From Candidatus Omnitrophota bacterium (lineage in GTDB: Bacteria; Omnitrophota; Gorgyraeia; Tantalellales; Tantalellaceae), in the NCBI GenBank assembly GCA_023142805.1, contig JAGLIU010000017.1:1-43653 (forward strand): a DNA stretch of 43,653 nucleotides, given 5' to 3'. Below the pieces are notes generated by a model. That model was given only the letters and a program-made list of their open reading frames with translations. It ran no database searches and was not told the DNA's origin. The position numbers and the translations under genes were made by a program. Below, one piece after another: positions 24,328 to 32,865 of the stretch (within the stretch, counting starts at the first letter, position 1; each line of letters begins with the position of its first letter).

Positions 24328-25568
24328 TCTACACCTATCATAACATTGACTTCGCCGTATGTAAAATTAGGGTTTTTGATACCAGGATTCAATTTCAATA
24401 ATCGCTCTGCGGCTTGGTACGACTGCCCTGTATGAATTGCTATTTCATGTAATGACATTAACGAATAATCCTTAACAACAATTCTATCTCTGTCAAGTTT
24501 TATTTTATTTATGTAATCCTGCAAACTCCTTGCCTGGGTTTGTAGCGGCCTGTTGTCTCTATCCAGCAATATAGCCTCATTAATAAAAGCCCTGACTTCA
24601 TAAAGCGATTGCTCTAATTCAGTTAGTGTCATTGTTTCCGGCGCACTTACAGTGCCTTTAAAATTACCGGCATTGTCAAATGAGGGTGATGCTTCTTTGG
24701 TTTTTATGTCTCTGTGGTTTTGGTCGTCTTCGTCATAGAGATTAGCCGCTTCAAAAGACACCCGCGAAGCCCCCATAATATGTACGTAATTTTGATCTAC
24801 TCCGGAGACAGTTGCTTTAAGCTCCCTAATACCCATAATAATACTATTAATAAAAGATGCGGGAGCGTTTCTTGTCGTCTGGTAAAGCTCAACCACTCTG
24901 TCAATAGCTCCGTTAATAGACTCCATTACTAAGCCTGGTGTGCTCGTTCCGTAGTTAATGGTATTTACAATTGATGTGGCAGGAGATGTTAGGTTACTCA
25001 AGTTTGTATCTAATTTACTGATTAGTAGTGTTGCGTTCGCTGTCCATGTAGCAGCGCTTGGCGCTATTTTCTGTGATGCTTCAAGCTTTTCAGTCACCTT
25101 AGTATTTTGCTCTCTAAATTTTGCAGCGGTTTCCGGAATAACATATTTTATAATAATTATTTTTCCAGTAAGTAATTCTTCAATAAATGAAAATGACACC
25201 TTTACATATTCGTCGGTATCATCATGGAAAAATGATATATTACTTATTTTCCCGTTGAACTCGCCATACTTAGAATGTGTAAAAGTAAAATTTTTTCTTT
25301 TGCTGTTGATGTATTCCAAGAAAAAGAAATGCTCATTATATGTTGGCTCAACTATTTCACCGCTTGCGCTCCATCCCTCTGTTTTAGCTGGATTATTTTG
25401 AAAACTACATTCCACCTGAATTTTACGGGGTTTTCTGCCGAGATGTTCTATCTCATTATAATCACTATACGGATATTCGTTCACAGCAAGAGAGTATTCA
25501 ATATCGTCTCTAATACTGATTATATCGAGATAGTAATTGTCTAATTTTGCAATGTATCTATCTGGCAT
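24324..25568 (-). CDS. Mu gpN-like tail/DNA circulation protein with LysM-like end (414 aa)
   Basis: The N-terminus has LGRKPRKIQVECSF and EHFFFLEYINSKRKNFTFTHSKYGEFNGKIS, the pattern of the DNA circularisation protein N family, which in Mu is a tail protein next to gpP. A helical middle follows. Residues about 360-412 look like a LysM fold (VKDYSLMSLHEIAIHTG... AERLLKLNPGI), which may touch peptidoglycan. ATG 25568. The 26-bp repeat at 25544-25569 covers its start. Confidence 0.75.
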   Translation of the reverse strand: MPDRYIAKLDNYYLDIISIRDDIEYSLAVNEYPYSDYNEIEHLGRKPRKIQVECSFQNNPAKTEGWSASGEIVEPTYNEHFFFLEYINSKRKNFTFTHSKYGEFNGKISNISFFHDDTDEYVKVSFSFIEELLTGKIIIIKYVIPETAAKFREQNTKVTEKLEASQKIAPSAATWTANATLLISKLDTNLSNLTSPATSIVNTINYGTSTPGLVMESINGAIDRVVELYQTTRNAPASFINSIIMGIRELKATVSGVDQNYVHIMGASRVSFEAANLYDEDDQNHRDIKTKEASPSFDNAGNFKGTVSAPETMTLTELEQSLYEVRAFINEAILLDRDNRPLQTQARSLQDYINKIKLDRDRIVVKDYSLMSLHEIAIHTGQSYQAAERLLKLNPGIKNPNFTYGEVNVMIGVE

Positions 25569-25569
25569 A
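25544..25569. repeat. 26-bp near-identical repeat of bases 19-44
   Basis: Top-strand bases 25544-25569 match 19-44 at 25 of 26 positions; the only difference is A at 25551 versus G at 26. One copy codes on the plus strand (end of the coiled-coil gene) and the other is the antisense of the gpN start codon region. The match is too long to expect by chance in 44 kb. Confidence 0.7.
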
Positions 25570-25577
25570 ACCTACCC

Positions 25578-27305
25578 CTATCTTTGTGGTGCGAGTTCCC
25601 TGGTTACCATTCCAGACACCGCGCCCCTGCCATCGTGTATTTGTGCCTTGAGTATTGATTTTGATTTGTAAACATTTCCTGATGGGCCAAGAACCACATT
25701 GTTGTACACGTTTAATTCCATTTGCTCCAACTTTTTTTCTTGAGCTGCTATCTGATTGAATGAAATAAATTTTTCCCACGTAGTAAGCTTGGCTCCACGC
25801 TGCTGCTCCTCTGGTAGCGTTTCTATTTTCCTCTGAGACCTGGCCGCTCTACCGCCCGTAGGAGCGAGAAATCTAAATGCCTTTACCCCAAACATGCCGG
25901 CTTTTCCAATCAACCTAAACATGTCACCGATAGCACGAGCAGTTTCTTCAAGCTGTTTCAGTTTTTGCGGATCGTCAAGCAACCTGCCTATAGCGTCAGA
26001 CATATCGTTAAGGACACCAACAAGCGCCTTGTCGGATACCAGAGTAATGGCGGCAGCCATACGGTTGAATCCCTGCGAAGATGTTTGTGCTACTCGTTGA
26101 TATTTTTTTTCAATATTTTCAGAAGCATTAAGCCCAATGTCAACCAAATTGTTGTATTCCTTGATTTCACCATTTGCTCGTCTGTATTCAACCCCCAACA
26201 GCTCAATAGCTCTAAGTGATCTAATGTTCGGAAACAACGTTTTTAATTTTGTAATATCTCCACCGGTAACTCTTAAAATATCTTTTAAAATATCACCAAA
26301 ATTCCTAATTTCTTTATCCGAACCAAAAATAGTTACTTTTGCAGCTTCCAATTCATCTTTTCGCTTAATCAATGAATCCAGAAACCTAACCACAGAGGTT
26401 GTGCCTTCCGCTATTTCGCCACTCCTTGCGGCAAGCTGGACAAATGCACCAAACTCAGCAAACGACTGTTTTCCCTGAAATCCCTTTCCACGAAACGCTC
26501 CGAACAGTTTTGCGCCTTCAGTTGCCATTGCTGCAATGTTTACTTTTGCCTTGTCCCCCTGAGCAATTAGAAGCTCCATCAAATCAAATAACTCTTTATT
26601 TTCAATTCCTGACATAGAATCTTTTAAAGCAACTGCGAAAGTTCCAAGCTCTGAAGCGTCAGCACCAGTTCCTCTTATTATTTTTGCAAACTTAGTCAAC
26701 CCTTCTGATGCTAAATCAAAATCTCCTGACAAGTCTACAATTGTTTTTGCAGTTTCAATCATTACCTCTCTTTGTGCGCCAATGTCTAGGGCGGTTCTGT
26801 GAAATGCGTCCCTTAATGCAAATTGTTTTTCTACTGACACGCCCGCCTGTACTGATAGCCTTGCCAAGGCTTCGTCAAATTTTACGACTTCTCTTGCCTT
26901 GTAAAGTAACCCTATCCCACCACCTATACCAAGCAATCCAGCTATTCCACCACTCACACGACCAACACCACGCATAAGCCTTCTTCTTTTTGCCGCATGT
27001 CGCTTTAAAACTCTTTCTCGTTCTCTCGCAATTTTTTTTTCTGATCTTATAGCGTCTCGCTCTTCTCTCTTTCTGTCTCGTGCGAGCGCTGCATGTGTGC
27101 GCTTGTGTAAAGCCAGGTTAAACCGAACTTCTGACGCTGTTATTCTTTTTATTTCCGTTGAAGATGTTTTGGTTTGCTTAACACGCCTTTTGGACAACTT
27201 TTTGTTGGTCTTATCAAAACGATTAACGAGAGTATGGAGGTTTTTATACTCCTTCCTCACATCTTTTGTATCGGCGGTTATAGTGATTTTTACATCTGAT
27301 GCCAT
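25578..27305 (-). CDS. Tape measure protein (575 aa)
   Basis: The N-terminal part is strongly basic and helical (residues 1-120, Arg/Lys repeats). A Gly-rich hydrophobic segment follows (VSGGIAGLLGIGGGIGLLYKAREVV), then the phage tail tape-measure core with FDEALARLSVQAGVS, LRDAFHRTALDIGAQREVM and LSGDFDLASEGL. It sets tail length; 575 residues imply a tail near 85 nm by the usual 1.5 angstrom per residue rule. It starts at ATG 27305, directly after the frameshifted chaperone stop. Confidence 0.85.
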   Translation of the reverse strand: MASDVKITITADTKDVRKEYKNLHTLVNRFDKTNKKLSKRRVKQTKTSSTEIKRITASEVRFNLALHKRTHAALARDRKREERDAIRSEKKIARERERVLKRHAAKRRRLMRGVGRVSGGIAGLLGIGGGIGLLYKAREVVKFDEALARLSVQAGVSVEKQFALRDAFHRTALDIGAQREVMIETAKTIVDLSGDFDLASEGLTKFAKIIRGTGADASELGTFAVALKDSMSGIENKELFDLMELLIAQGDKAKVNIAAMATEGAKLFGAFRGKGFQGKQSFAEFGAFVQLAARSGEIAEGTTSVVRFLDSLIKRKDELEAAKVTIFGSDKEIRNFGDILKDILRVTGGDITKLKTLFPNIRSLRAIELLGVEYRRANGEIKEYNNLVDIGLNASENIEKKYQRVAQTSSQGFNRMAAAITLVSDKALVGVLNDMSDAIGRLLDDPQKLKQLEETARAIGDMFRLIGKAGMFGVKAFRFLAPTGGRAARSQRKIETLPEEQQRGAKLTTWEKFISFNQIAAQEKKLEQMELNVYNNVVLGPSGNVYKSKSILKAQIHDGRGAVSGMVTRELAPQR

Positions 27306-27913
27306 TTATTCTTTTCCGTGTTTACGTACGCGATAGGTCTTGTTTTTGTCAGTCTTTTCTGATGCAGACTGCAAGCCCATAAGAACAGTTTCCATTACTT
27401 CAAAATACAGCAATTGCCCACTACTTAGCTCGATTGCTGGCTTACCAAAAAAAGCACAAGCCTTTTCAGCAAATTGATATCTGAAAGCATCGTGAGTTCC
27501 TCTTCCGGGTTTTTTTTTACGCTAACTACCAGCCTGTCAAAATCTTCCTCGGATATACTCGCAGGATCAGGCGAAAACTCATCGTGTAGAGCGTCTACAG
27601 CGGTTTGAAAATAATCCTTGAGTTCAGGCGTAAGCATAGAGCGAAATTCAGCAATGCTTTTGAATAGCTTCTTTCCTGTGTCTGGATCAAGCATTGTTCT
27701 AAACAGCAACTGGGTTTCTTTCTCTGCCTGGTAGTCAGATAGGTTTTCAACACCTATTTTTGTTCCGCTAAACATTTTGTCAGCTTCTAATGTAGCCTCT
27801 AAATTATCTTGTTCGTTGCACACACGAATGTCAACGTTCGCCCCGCCCTTGTCAGGCCATTCAATGGAGCGTTTAGCCTTGTCACCCGCTCTTATTTTGT
27901 CAATTAATTCCAT
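27306..27913 (-). CDS. Tail assembly chaperone, long -1 frameshift product (about 202 aa)
   Basis: Fusion of the 27425-27913 frame with the -1 frame reading on to TAA at 27306-27308. The junction is a T7 run (27453-27447) with T-TTT-TTG in phase for -1 slippage. The extension begins GKPAIELSSGQLLYFEVMET and is fully open for 46 codons, stopping directly before the tape measure ATG. Total length with the shift is exactly 203 codons. Mu (gp41/gp42), lambda (G/GT) and many other phages use this strategy to make two chaperones that bind the tape measure. The base region 27306-27424 has no other gene. Confidence 0.85.
27425..27913 (-). CDS. Tail assembly chaperone, unshifted product (162 aa)
   Basis: Zero-frame product: an N-terminal beta region (RSIEWPDKGGANVDIRVCNEQDN), then helices, ending LLKRLVLFLVSQQSS. 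Its place between the tube gene and the tape measure and the slippery heptamer near its end identify it as the short chaperone, made in excess. ATG 27913 overlaps the stop of the upstream coiled-coil gene. Confidence 0.8.
   Translation of the reverse strand: MELIDKIRAGDKAKRSIEWPDKGGANVDIRVCNEQDNLEATLEADKMFSGTKIGVENLSDYQAEKETQLLFRTMLDPDTGKKLFKSIAEFRSMLTPELKDYFQTAVDALHDEFSPDPASISEEDFDRLVVSVKKNPEEELTMLSDINLLKRLVLFLVSQQSS
27446..27452 (-). other. Slippery heptamer T-TTT-TTG for -1 frameshift
   Basis: On the minus strand the codons are CTT TTT TTG, giving T-TTT-TTG in the X-XXY-YYZ arrangement. Slippage by -1 moves ribosomes into the open frame that ends at 27306. A downstream stimulatory structure was not identified by eye. 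Confidence 0.8.
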
Positions 27914-28257
27914 TACTTACAATGTCTCCTTATATAGAGTTTAATTCCTTTAAAGACGTCCTTCATAAAAAAATACTCTTCGTTTCCTTCTAATTCCGCA
28001 CAAAACTTCATAACCCTTATTTTATTTGCAAGTGCTGGAACCTTTACCTTGTCGTGCTTGATCCTTGTCAATCTTTCAAGCTGTTTACACGTTTTCAGCA
28101 CTTCTAAATTTCCCTTTGTCAAGATCTCGTTTTCCCATTCCTTCTCTTGTATTATTTGAACAAGCTTCTGGTTCTGGTTCACCAAATCGCCTACCTGCCT
28201 CATCAAATCTTTTACTTCTTTAGATTTACGACTTGATTTATTTTTTATAGCTGCCAT
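27913..28257 (-). CDS. Coiled-coil hypothetical tail-region protein (114 aa)
   Basis: Lysine-rich N-terminus, then a heptad-like helix (VKDLMRQVGDLVNQNQKLVQIIQEKEWENEIL), and a basic C-terminus (FKGIKLYIRRHCK). It occupies the position between tube and tail chaperone, where many myophages have a small assembly factor. No family is recognised. It overlaps the chaperone gene by one base. Confidence 0.55.
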   Translation of the reverse strand: MAAIKNKSSRKSKEVKDLMRQVGDLVNQNQKLVQIIQEKEWENEILTKGNLEVLKTCKQLERLTRIKHDKVKVPALANKIRVMKFCAELEGNEEYFFMKDVFKGIKLYIRRHCK

Positions 28258-28273
28258 TTTAGCCTCCGGTTAA

Positions 28274-28633
28274 TTATTCTTCAATTTTATTTTCTGCGCC
28301 GAAGGTTACGGTTTTTGTGAGTTCTGTTTCACCGTCAATTGTCCCGTCACCTGTTTCCAGTGTGTATACTCCATAATATGAAGTCCTGTTTTTTGCATCG
28401 TCAATCACAGTACAAGTCCCACCCTCCACACTCGATAGGTCAACAGGCGGTTTGACATACGCACTTTTCACATTACAAGTAAAGCTGTAACGCGGAGTCA
28501 TTTTTGCGTGCCCTGTTTTCCCCATTAAATTCACTTGCTTGAATTTTGTTACCGATGTGTCTGTAAAAGATTCAAAATCGGTAAATTTTGCTCCGTTGAA
28601 TTCAAGCTCTACTGTATTTACATATAATGGCAT
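28274..28633 (-). CDS. Tail tube protein (Mu gpM type, 119 aa)
   Basis: Small beta protein with VNTVELEFNGAKFTDFESFTDT, RYSFTCNVKS, GGTCTVIDDAKNRTSYYGVYTLETG and a final TELTKTVTFGAENK, the strand order of the Mu gpM tail tube family. It directly follows the sheath, as in all Mu-type tails. It polymerises in rings around the tape measure. Confidence 0.85.
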   Translation of the reverse strand: MPLYVNTVELEFNGAKFTDFESFTDTSVTKFKQVNLMGKTGHAKMTPRYSFTCNVKSAYVKPPVDLSSVEGGTCTVIDDAKNRTSYYGVYTLETGDGTIDGETELTKTVTFGAENKIEE

Positions 28634-28651
28634 ATTCTACCCCTTGTCAAG

Positions 28652-30097
28652 TTATAGTATTAAGTCAATTCTATTTGCTAATACGTGCAAACCATTAACT
28701 ACATCAGTTGGTATTTTTGTGTTTACCCTATTCGCATCCACTGAATCGCGTTCGCATATAACCCCATCCTTATTGGCCTGGACATTTTCCACAATCTCAA
28801 ACTCCTCTAGTTGATTCAATGTATATAGAACCTGAGTTTTTACTCTGTCAGGAGTTTTGGTTGAAAGTTTAGCTCTCTGAAAAACAGACCTTTGTCTTGC
28901 CTCAACAGCAAGCTTCACATATGCTAATGTTCTCATGGTAGTGGTGTCAAGCAATGCGGGGTCATCAAAACCAGACGCGTCAGTAGTGTATGTTGTTATA
29001 GATCTAACAATAGCAACCTCTTCCCCCGGGACCACGTGTAGTGGAGTCACGCCATTAGACAAGCAAGACTCTTGCTGTGTTCTGGTTAGCCGGTTGTCCA
29101 AATGAGCAGGTGCAATACCAGTTAAAACCAAATCATTTAATGGCCGTGCAGGATCTTCCTCTCCTGCCATAACAGCGGCATAAGCTGCGCCTATTTCATA
29201 TTCCAGAGAATGCCCGTTTTCGGTGGTCTTAGTATATTTGAGGTAAGCCGTGCTCATCCATTCCTCATTCATGGTTGTGCCTGCTAATGTCTCAAGTGTG
29301 GCCTGGACTCCATTATATCCAAACACCCCAATTGCTGGCTTGCCCTCAGTTGGTGCGACTCGTGAACCAAGATGGGTTTTAAGTAATCCCAAATTTGTTG
29401 CGTCGCTCAGTGTGCTTACTATGAACTGATAGTCTGAGGTAAGCAAAGAAGCAAAAGCATTTGTAAAATCAGGATCTGTTGCGCCTGCTGTGGGCTGTAC
29501 CACTACAATTGTTGTGGTACCAATATTATTGTTTTTGTATGCAACCGCAATATTATTTCCTGCAAGCCCATCATTACGAGCCGTAAGTGTTACCACGTTT
29601 GAAACCACGCCGGAGGTTACTTGAGTCAAGTGCTCCTTTGCCTGGATAGCTGTATCTATCGATGCTGCAATTACGGTATTAATATCCCCGCTTGTCACAG
29701 TCACTTGAATTAGCACATTCCCAATCCAGATATCGTAATATCCGGTCGTGCTCGCTGTGCCAGTCACTGTTATTGTGCCAGCGGCTTGAGAGCCGGAACC
29801 ATCGTCAACGGGCACGAGATAAAGCTCAATATTTGGGTTTGCATCTAATGCGGCCTTACAAGCAAGGTGCGCAATAGAACCCTGTCCACCAGCAGTAATC
29901 GCTTCGTCGGTTGACAATATTTTGAGTGGTTTATCCGCCACTGCTTCACCTGCGCTTGTCATCTGTGCGACAATAGCTATTTTTGGCGCATTAACCGGCA
30001 GAGATTTTATAGCGAGCGAAGTATTAAATTCCGAATACCTGCCTGGCTTGCGTAAGCTGGTTGGAATGTTGTCAAAAATTATATTAGGACTTGCCAT
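28652..30097 (-). CDS. Contractile tail sheath protein (Mu gpL type, 481 aa)
   Basis: PTSLRKPGRYSEFNTS at the N-terminus, AAGTITVTGTASTTGYYDIWIG as the inserted domain, GKPAIGVFGYNG, and TTYTTDASGFDDPALLDTTTMRTLAYV near the C-terminus are typical of Mu gpL sheaths. This gene is the direct proof of a contractile (myovirus) tail. It stands alone between the DUF2635 and tube genes. Confidence 0.92.
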   Translation of the reverse strand: MASPNIIFDNIPTSLRKPGRYSEFNTSLAIKSLPVNAPKIAIVAQMTSAGEAVADKPLKILSTDEAITAGGQGSIAHLACKAALDANPNIELYLVPVDDGSGSQAAGTITVTGTASTTGYYDIWIGNVLIQVTVTSGDINTVIAASIDTAIQAKEHLTQVTSGVVSNVVTLTARNDGLAGNNIAVAYKNNNIGTTTIVVVQPTAGATDPDFTNAFASLLTSDYQFIVSTLSDATNLGLLKTHLGSRVAPTEGKPAIGVFGYNGVQATLETLAGTTMNEEWMSTAYLKYTKTTENGHSLEYEIGAAYAAVMAGEEDPARPLNDLVLTGIAPAHLDNRLTRTQQESCLSNGVTPLHVVPGEEVAIVRSITTYTTDASGFDDPALLDTTTMRTLAYVKLAVEARQRSVFQRAKLSTKTPDRVKTQVLYTLNQLEEFEIVENVQANKDGVICERDSVDANRVNTKIPTDVVNGLHVLANRIDLIL

Positions 30098-30109
30098 TAG
30101 TAAGCTCCT

Positions 30110-30316
30110 CTATGATTTAGTATTAGTGTTTGATTTGTATTTACTTTTTTCTTTTTTGTCAACTTTTGGAGCTTCCGGTTTTGCCTCAACTAACGAACCG
30201 TCTTGAAGCTTTTTGAAAACATTGTGATCCATAGAAACGCTTATGGGGCTTTCGCTATCTACCCACTTGCCCTGAACCCGAAATCTCAAATCTTTGTTTC
30301 CTGTTTTTACCTGCAT
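30110..30316 (-). CDS. DUF2635-like small protein (Mu gp38 position, 68 aa)
   Basis: Short protein with RFRVQGKWVDSESPISVSMDHNVFKKLQDGSLVEAKPE: the family pattern of a short strand, a proline and a K-L-x-D-G-x-L-V turn, then a Lys-rich tail. The position between gp37 and sheath is where Mu has gp38. Role not established; probably tail assembly. Confidence 0.6.
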   Translation of the reverse strand: MQVKTGNKDLRFRVQGKWVDSESPISVSMDHNVFKKLQDGSLVEAKPEAPKVDKKEKSKYKSNTNTKS

Positions 30317-30328
30317 TTCAATCTCCTT

Positions 30329-30667
30329 TTATGAGACGGTTGCCCCGTCTGAAAATCTTTTCCAATTAGTTCCGTTGCAGTAGGCCGGTTGTGCTCCACC
30401 GGCTTCATCAGATACCCATACCATGCCCCGCGCATAACTCGCAGGTGTCAAGGTTGCTACCTGAACAACCGTATACGATTTTAAATATCTCATTCCTATT
30501 TGTGTAAAATAAGTTAGCGATGCCCACAAGTTTGAGCCGTCACCCACCTTAAATTGTCCTGTGTCTGTTTCAAAGCCTACCTCCCCCGCTTCCAGTGTAG
30601 GGTTTGCCGCTGTCCAATTGGTAGCCGTGTCATGTCTCGATTGAATCAGTTCTGGTTCTTTAGCCAT
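30329..30667 (-). CDS. Phage MTD-N-like structural protein (112 aa)
   Basis: QSRHDTATNWTAANPTLEAG followed by VGFETDTGQFKVGDGSNLWASL is the well-known N-terminal domain of phage tail fibres and major tropism determinants: the ETDTGxxKxGDG loop after a TxxxWxxxNP helix. Here it is a small stand-alone protein with a C-terminal carbohydrate-lyase-like strand set (GMVWVSDEAGGAQPAYCNG). It lies unusually far from the other fibre genes, in the head-tail joint region. Confidence 0.75.
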   Translation of the reverse strand: MAKEPELIQSRHDTATNWTAANPTLEAGEVGFETDTGQFKVGDGSNLWASLTYFTQIGMRYLKSYTVVQVATLTPASYARGMVWVSDEAGGAQPAYCNGTNWKRFSDGATVS

Positions 30668-31338
30668 TAATATGTACTCCCTGCTCTACCGCCGTATCTG
30701 GCGGGTTTTGTGTATGTTGTTCCCGCGCGGCCGCCATAAACACCGGCCGCCTTAAACACAGTGTCCGCACTGCCTCCGCAAATCCCCTGTAATACAACGA
30801 GCCCTTCCATATCTTCAATTCCGTCATCACTTGGTTCTTGTAAGTAATACTCGTTTACAATTGAGTGCAATGTCCCTAAATCTTTTTCAAAATCCTTCTC
30901 TATATTAAATGAACATGTTAAATCTAGTTTATATATTGAATAACCTGCGCTTGAATATTTCTCATCAGTTACATTTTCAAAAGTTGTTGGCATTATCGGG
31001 TCCTGTAAATCTAATCCTAATTTTTCAAGCATCAGCACTTTTGCTATCTGAGTCAATAGTTTGTAAGCCTTAAACCTCCTGGCCTCTTCACTCCGCAGAT
31101 CCTGAATCATCATGAAAATAGAGATCGTTATAAATTGCTTGTATGATGTGAGTGTTATCTTTTTAAAACTACCTGAATCTATAGCTATATTGGCAACTGG
31201 ACGTTGTAACGCTCCTACCTGTCTGTCAACCAGCTTGTCGAATCCTATGTGATCGGCCTCAATGCCTGATTTTACAAGATGAAACATAATCTTGTTAGAT
31301 ATTTCTTGGCCCATTTCTTCTGTTAATATGTATCCCAT
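30667..31338 (-). CDS. Mu gp37-like tail completion protein with Gly-rich tail (223 aa)
   Basis: Residues 1-160 resemble the gp37 family by position and by DKLVDRQVGALQRPVANIAID and a long helical core. The last 45 residues are Gly/Ala/Tyr-rich with a doubled YGGRAGxTY motif and look like an exposed appendage. ATG 31338 overlaps the end of the gp36-like gene, and its TAA overlaps the next ATG. Confidence 0.6.
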   Translation of the reverse strand: MGYILTEEMGQEISNKIMFHLVKSGIEADHIGFDKLVDRQVGALQRPVANIAIDSGSFKKITLTSYKQFITISIFMMIQDLRSEEARRFKAYKLLTQIAKVLMLEKLGLDLQDPIMPTTFENVTDEKYSSAGYSIYKLDLTCSFNIEKDFEKDLGTLHSIVNEYYLQEPSDDGIEDMEGLVVLQGICGGSADTVFKAAGVYGGRAGTTYTKPARYGGRAGSTY

Positions 31339-31751
31339 ACCGTACTCGTATATGTCCTTGAACTTGATGTTTTGTTAGTAATCACCACTGCCGGTTCATT
31401 AGCTTCAGGAAACGGCGTGATTTTGCCCACCTGAATATCTTTCAGGGTTTGAATGCAATATTTATAATCTTTTGATATTGCTTCCGGTAGCGTTGCTTGT
31501 AATTTCCTCTTGTAAAGATTGTATGCTGCTAACTTTGTGGACAGGTCTTCAATAAGATCTGGCACGCTGCCTTCTGCTATTTCGTCTGGATATCTACCTC
31601 TTAGGTGCCCGTCAATAAGTTTATCGGCAGCACTAATCATATCCTCCACAATTTCAGTTACTAAAGAGCCTGTGTTGTAATCGTCTGACAACTGCTCTAT
31701 CATTGCAATGGGCATGTATTTTTTAAGATTTATCAATGTCGTATAAGCCAC
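31323..31751 (-). CDS. Mu gp36-like head-tail connector (DUF1320, 142 aa)
   Basis: INLKKYMPIAMIEQLSDDY, a SAADKLIDGHLRGRYPDEIAEG block and LSTKLAAYNLYKRKL, then IQVGKITPF, match DUF1320. This family folds like other head-completion adaptors. The position after the capsid agrees with Mu gp36. It probably closes the head and joins the tail. Confidence 0.85.
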   Translation of the reverse strand: MAYTTLINLKKYMPIAMIEQLSDDYNTGSLVTEIVEDMISAADKLIDGHLRGRYPDEIAEGSVPDLIEDLSTKLAAYNLYKRKLQATLPEAISKDYKYCIQTLKDIQVGKITPFPEANEPAVVITNKTSSSRTYTSTVWDTY

Positions 31752-31771
31752 TCTTTTTTCCCTCCTGTAAA

Positions 31772-31796
31772 GAGCCAGGGCTGTAAACCCTGACTC
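31772..31796 (-). promoter_or_regulatory. Hairpin between capsid and gp36-like genes
   Basis: On the minus strand, GAGTCAGGG pairs with CCCTGGCTC (one G-U) around a 7-base loop. Only a short U run follows. It lies in the 79-base gap after the capsid gene and just before the SD of the next gene. A partial terminator or RNA-end protector that raises capsid message relative to the next gene is likely. Confidence 0.65.
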
Positions 31797-31830
31797 CCTC
31801 TCAATAAGTAAGGAATTACCCGCGCACTGG

Positions 31831-32835
31831 CTAAGTAGTTGCGGTATCTTTCCACATATACCCTAAGTCAATCCCAACTGCTGCAATATCCACATCTTCC
31901 TCACTATCATACATAACACCATGACGTGCTGGTACTGCCCATGTAGTTGAAATTCTTCCCGCTCCATTTTCCTTTTTGAGCCTGTACTGATATCCAGCAC
32001 TCGCAGTTTTCAGGTCTGGTGTAGCTGGCTTGTAATAAAGAAAACCAACCCCTTTGGTTTCAGAGCTTGTGGTTCCCCAGATATTCACTGATGTAAAGCT
32101 TGTATCAGCAACCGTTTCCTCATCAGTATTTTTAACTGCCATACCAACAATGATTTCATTAACGCCTATTAAAGACGCTAGTGTAGGAATCTGGACCAAT
32201 GCACTCGCACCCAAACCAGTAGGATTCATAAGGGCCAACAATGCGGGAGCCACCTGAAGCTTGCTCCATGCTGGCCAACTTAAAAACAATGTGTTTGGTA
32301 GCATTCCGGTATTGCTAAGAATGGAATCACGCCCAGCAACTATATCAGCAAGAAAGGTATCGTTTGCCGCTGTACCATCTCCCCAATGCCCCTCGGCATC
32401 AGCTCCACCAGCACCTGCTCCACCCCAATTAGTAGCGTGTAAAACCGCTGAAGTTCTAACCTCTCGCTTAAGGTCAAGCTTCTCAGCGATAAGTTCAAGC
32501 GCGTCAGCCTCCGGTTTGTAGGGTAATGCACCAGGCTCTTTTGAGGCCGCGAGTTCTTCTTCAGAAACACCCGCAGCAAACGCATAATTAATGGGATCAA
32601 GATTTTCAGTCGCAAGTCTGAACTCGCCTATAACAGCGGCGCCCATAGGTGCTCTTATCTCGGCCTCGTCACGAAACCATGGCCCCTTGACATACTTTGC
32701 GACTTTGGATTGTTTTAAAACACCGTCAATAATTGGAAAAAGTTTATCGGCTACATACAGAGGGTTTCTATACATTATACTCACGTTTTGCGAGGCCCCC
32801 CTTACTGTTACGCTGCCTATATTTGTTATTGCCAT
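31831..32835 (-). CDS. Major capsid protein (334 aa)
   Basis: Signs are RNPLYVADKLFPIIDGV, an E-loop-like VIGEFRLATENLDPINYAFAAGVSEEEL, WGDGTAANDTFLADIVAGRDSIL, MLPNTLFLSWPAW, and LYYKPATPDLKTASAGYQYRL. These fit HK97-fold capsid proteins of the group in which proteolysis of a long delta domain is absent. Position directly after the protease and decoration genes supports it. Confidence 0.85.
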   Translation of the reverse strand: MAITNIGSVTVRGASQNVSIMYRNPLYVADKLFPIIDGVLKQSKVAKYVKGPWFRDEAEIRAPMGAAVIGEFRLATENLDPINYAFAAGVSEEELAASKEPGALPYKPEADALELIAEKLDLKREVRTSAVLHATNWGGAGAGGADAEGHWGDGTAANDTFLADIVAGRDSILSNTGMLPNTLFLSWPAWSKLQVAPALLALMNPTGLGASALVQIPTLASLIGVNEIIVGMAVKNTDEETVADTSFTSVNIWGTTSSETKGVGFLYYKPATPDLKTASAGYQYRLKKENGAGRISTTWAVPARHGVMYDSEEDVDIAAVGIDLGYMWKDTATT

Positions 32836-32865
32836 TTTCTTGCTCCTCTTTAAAATTAAAAAATA

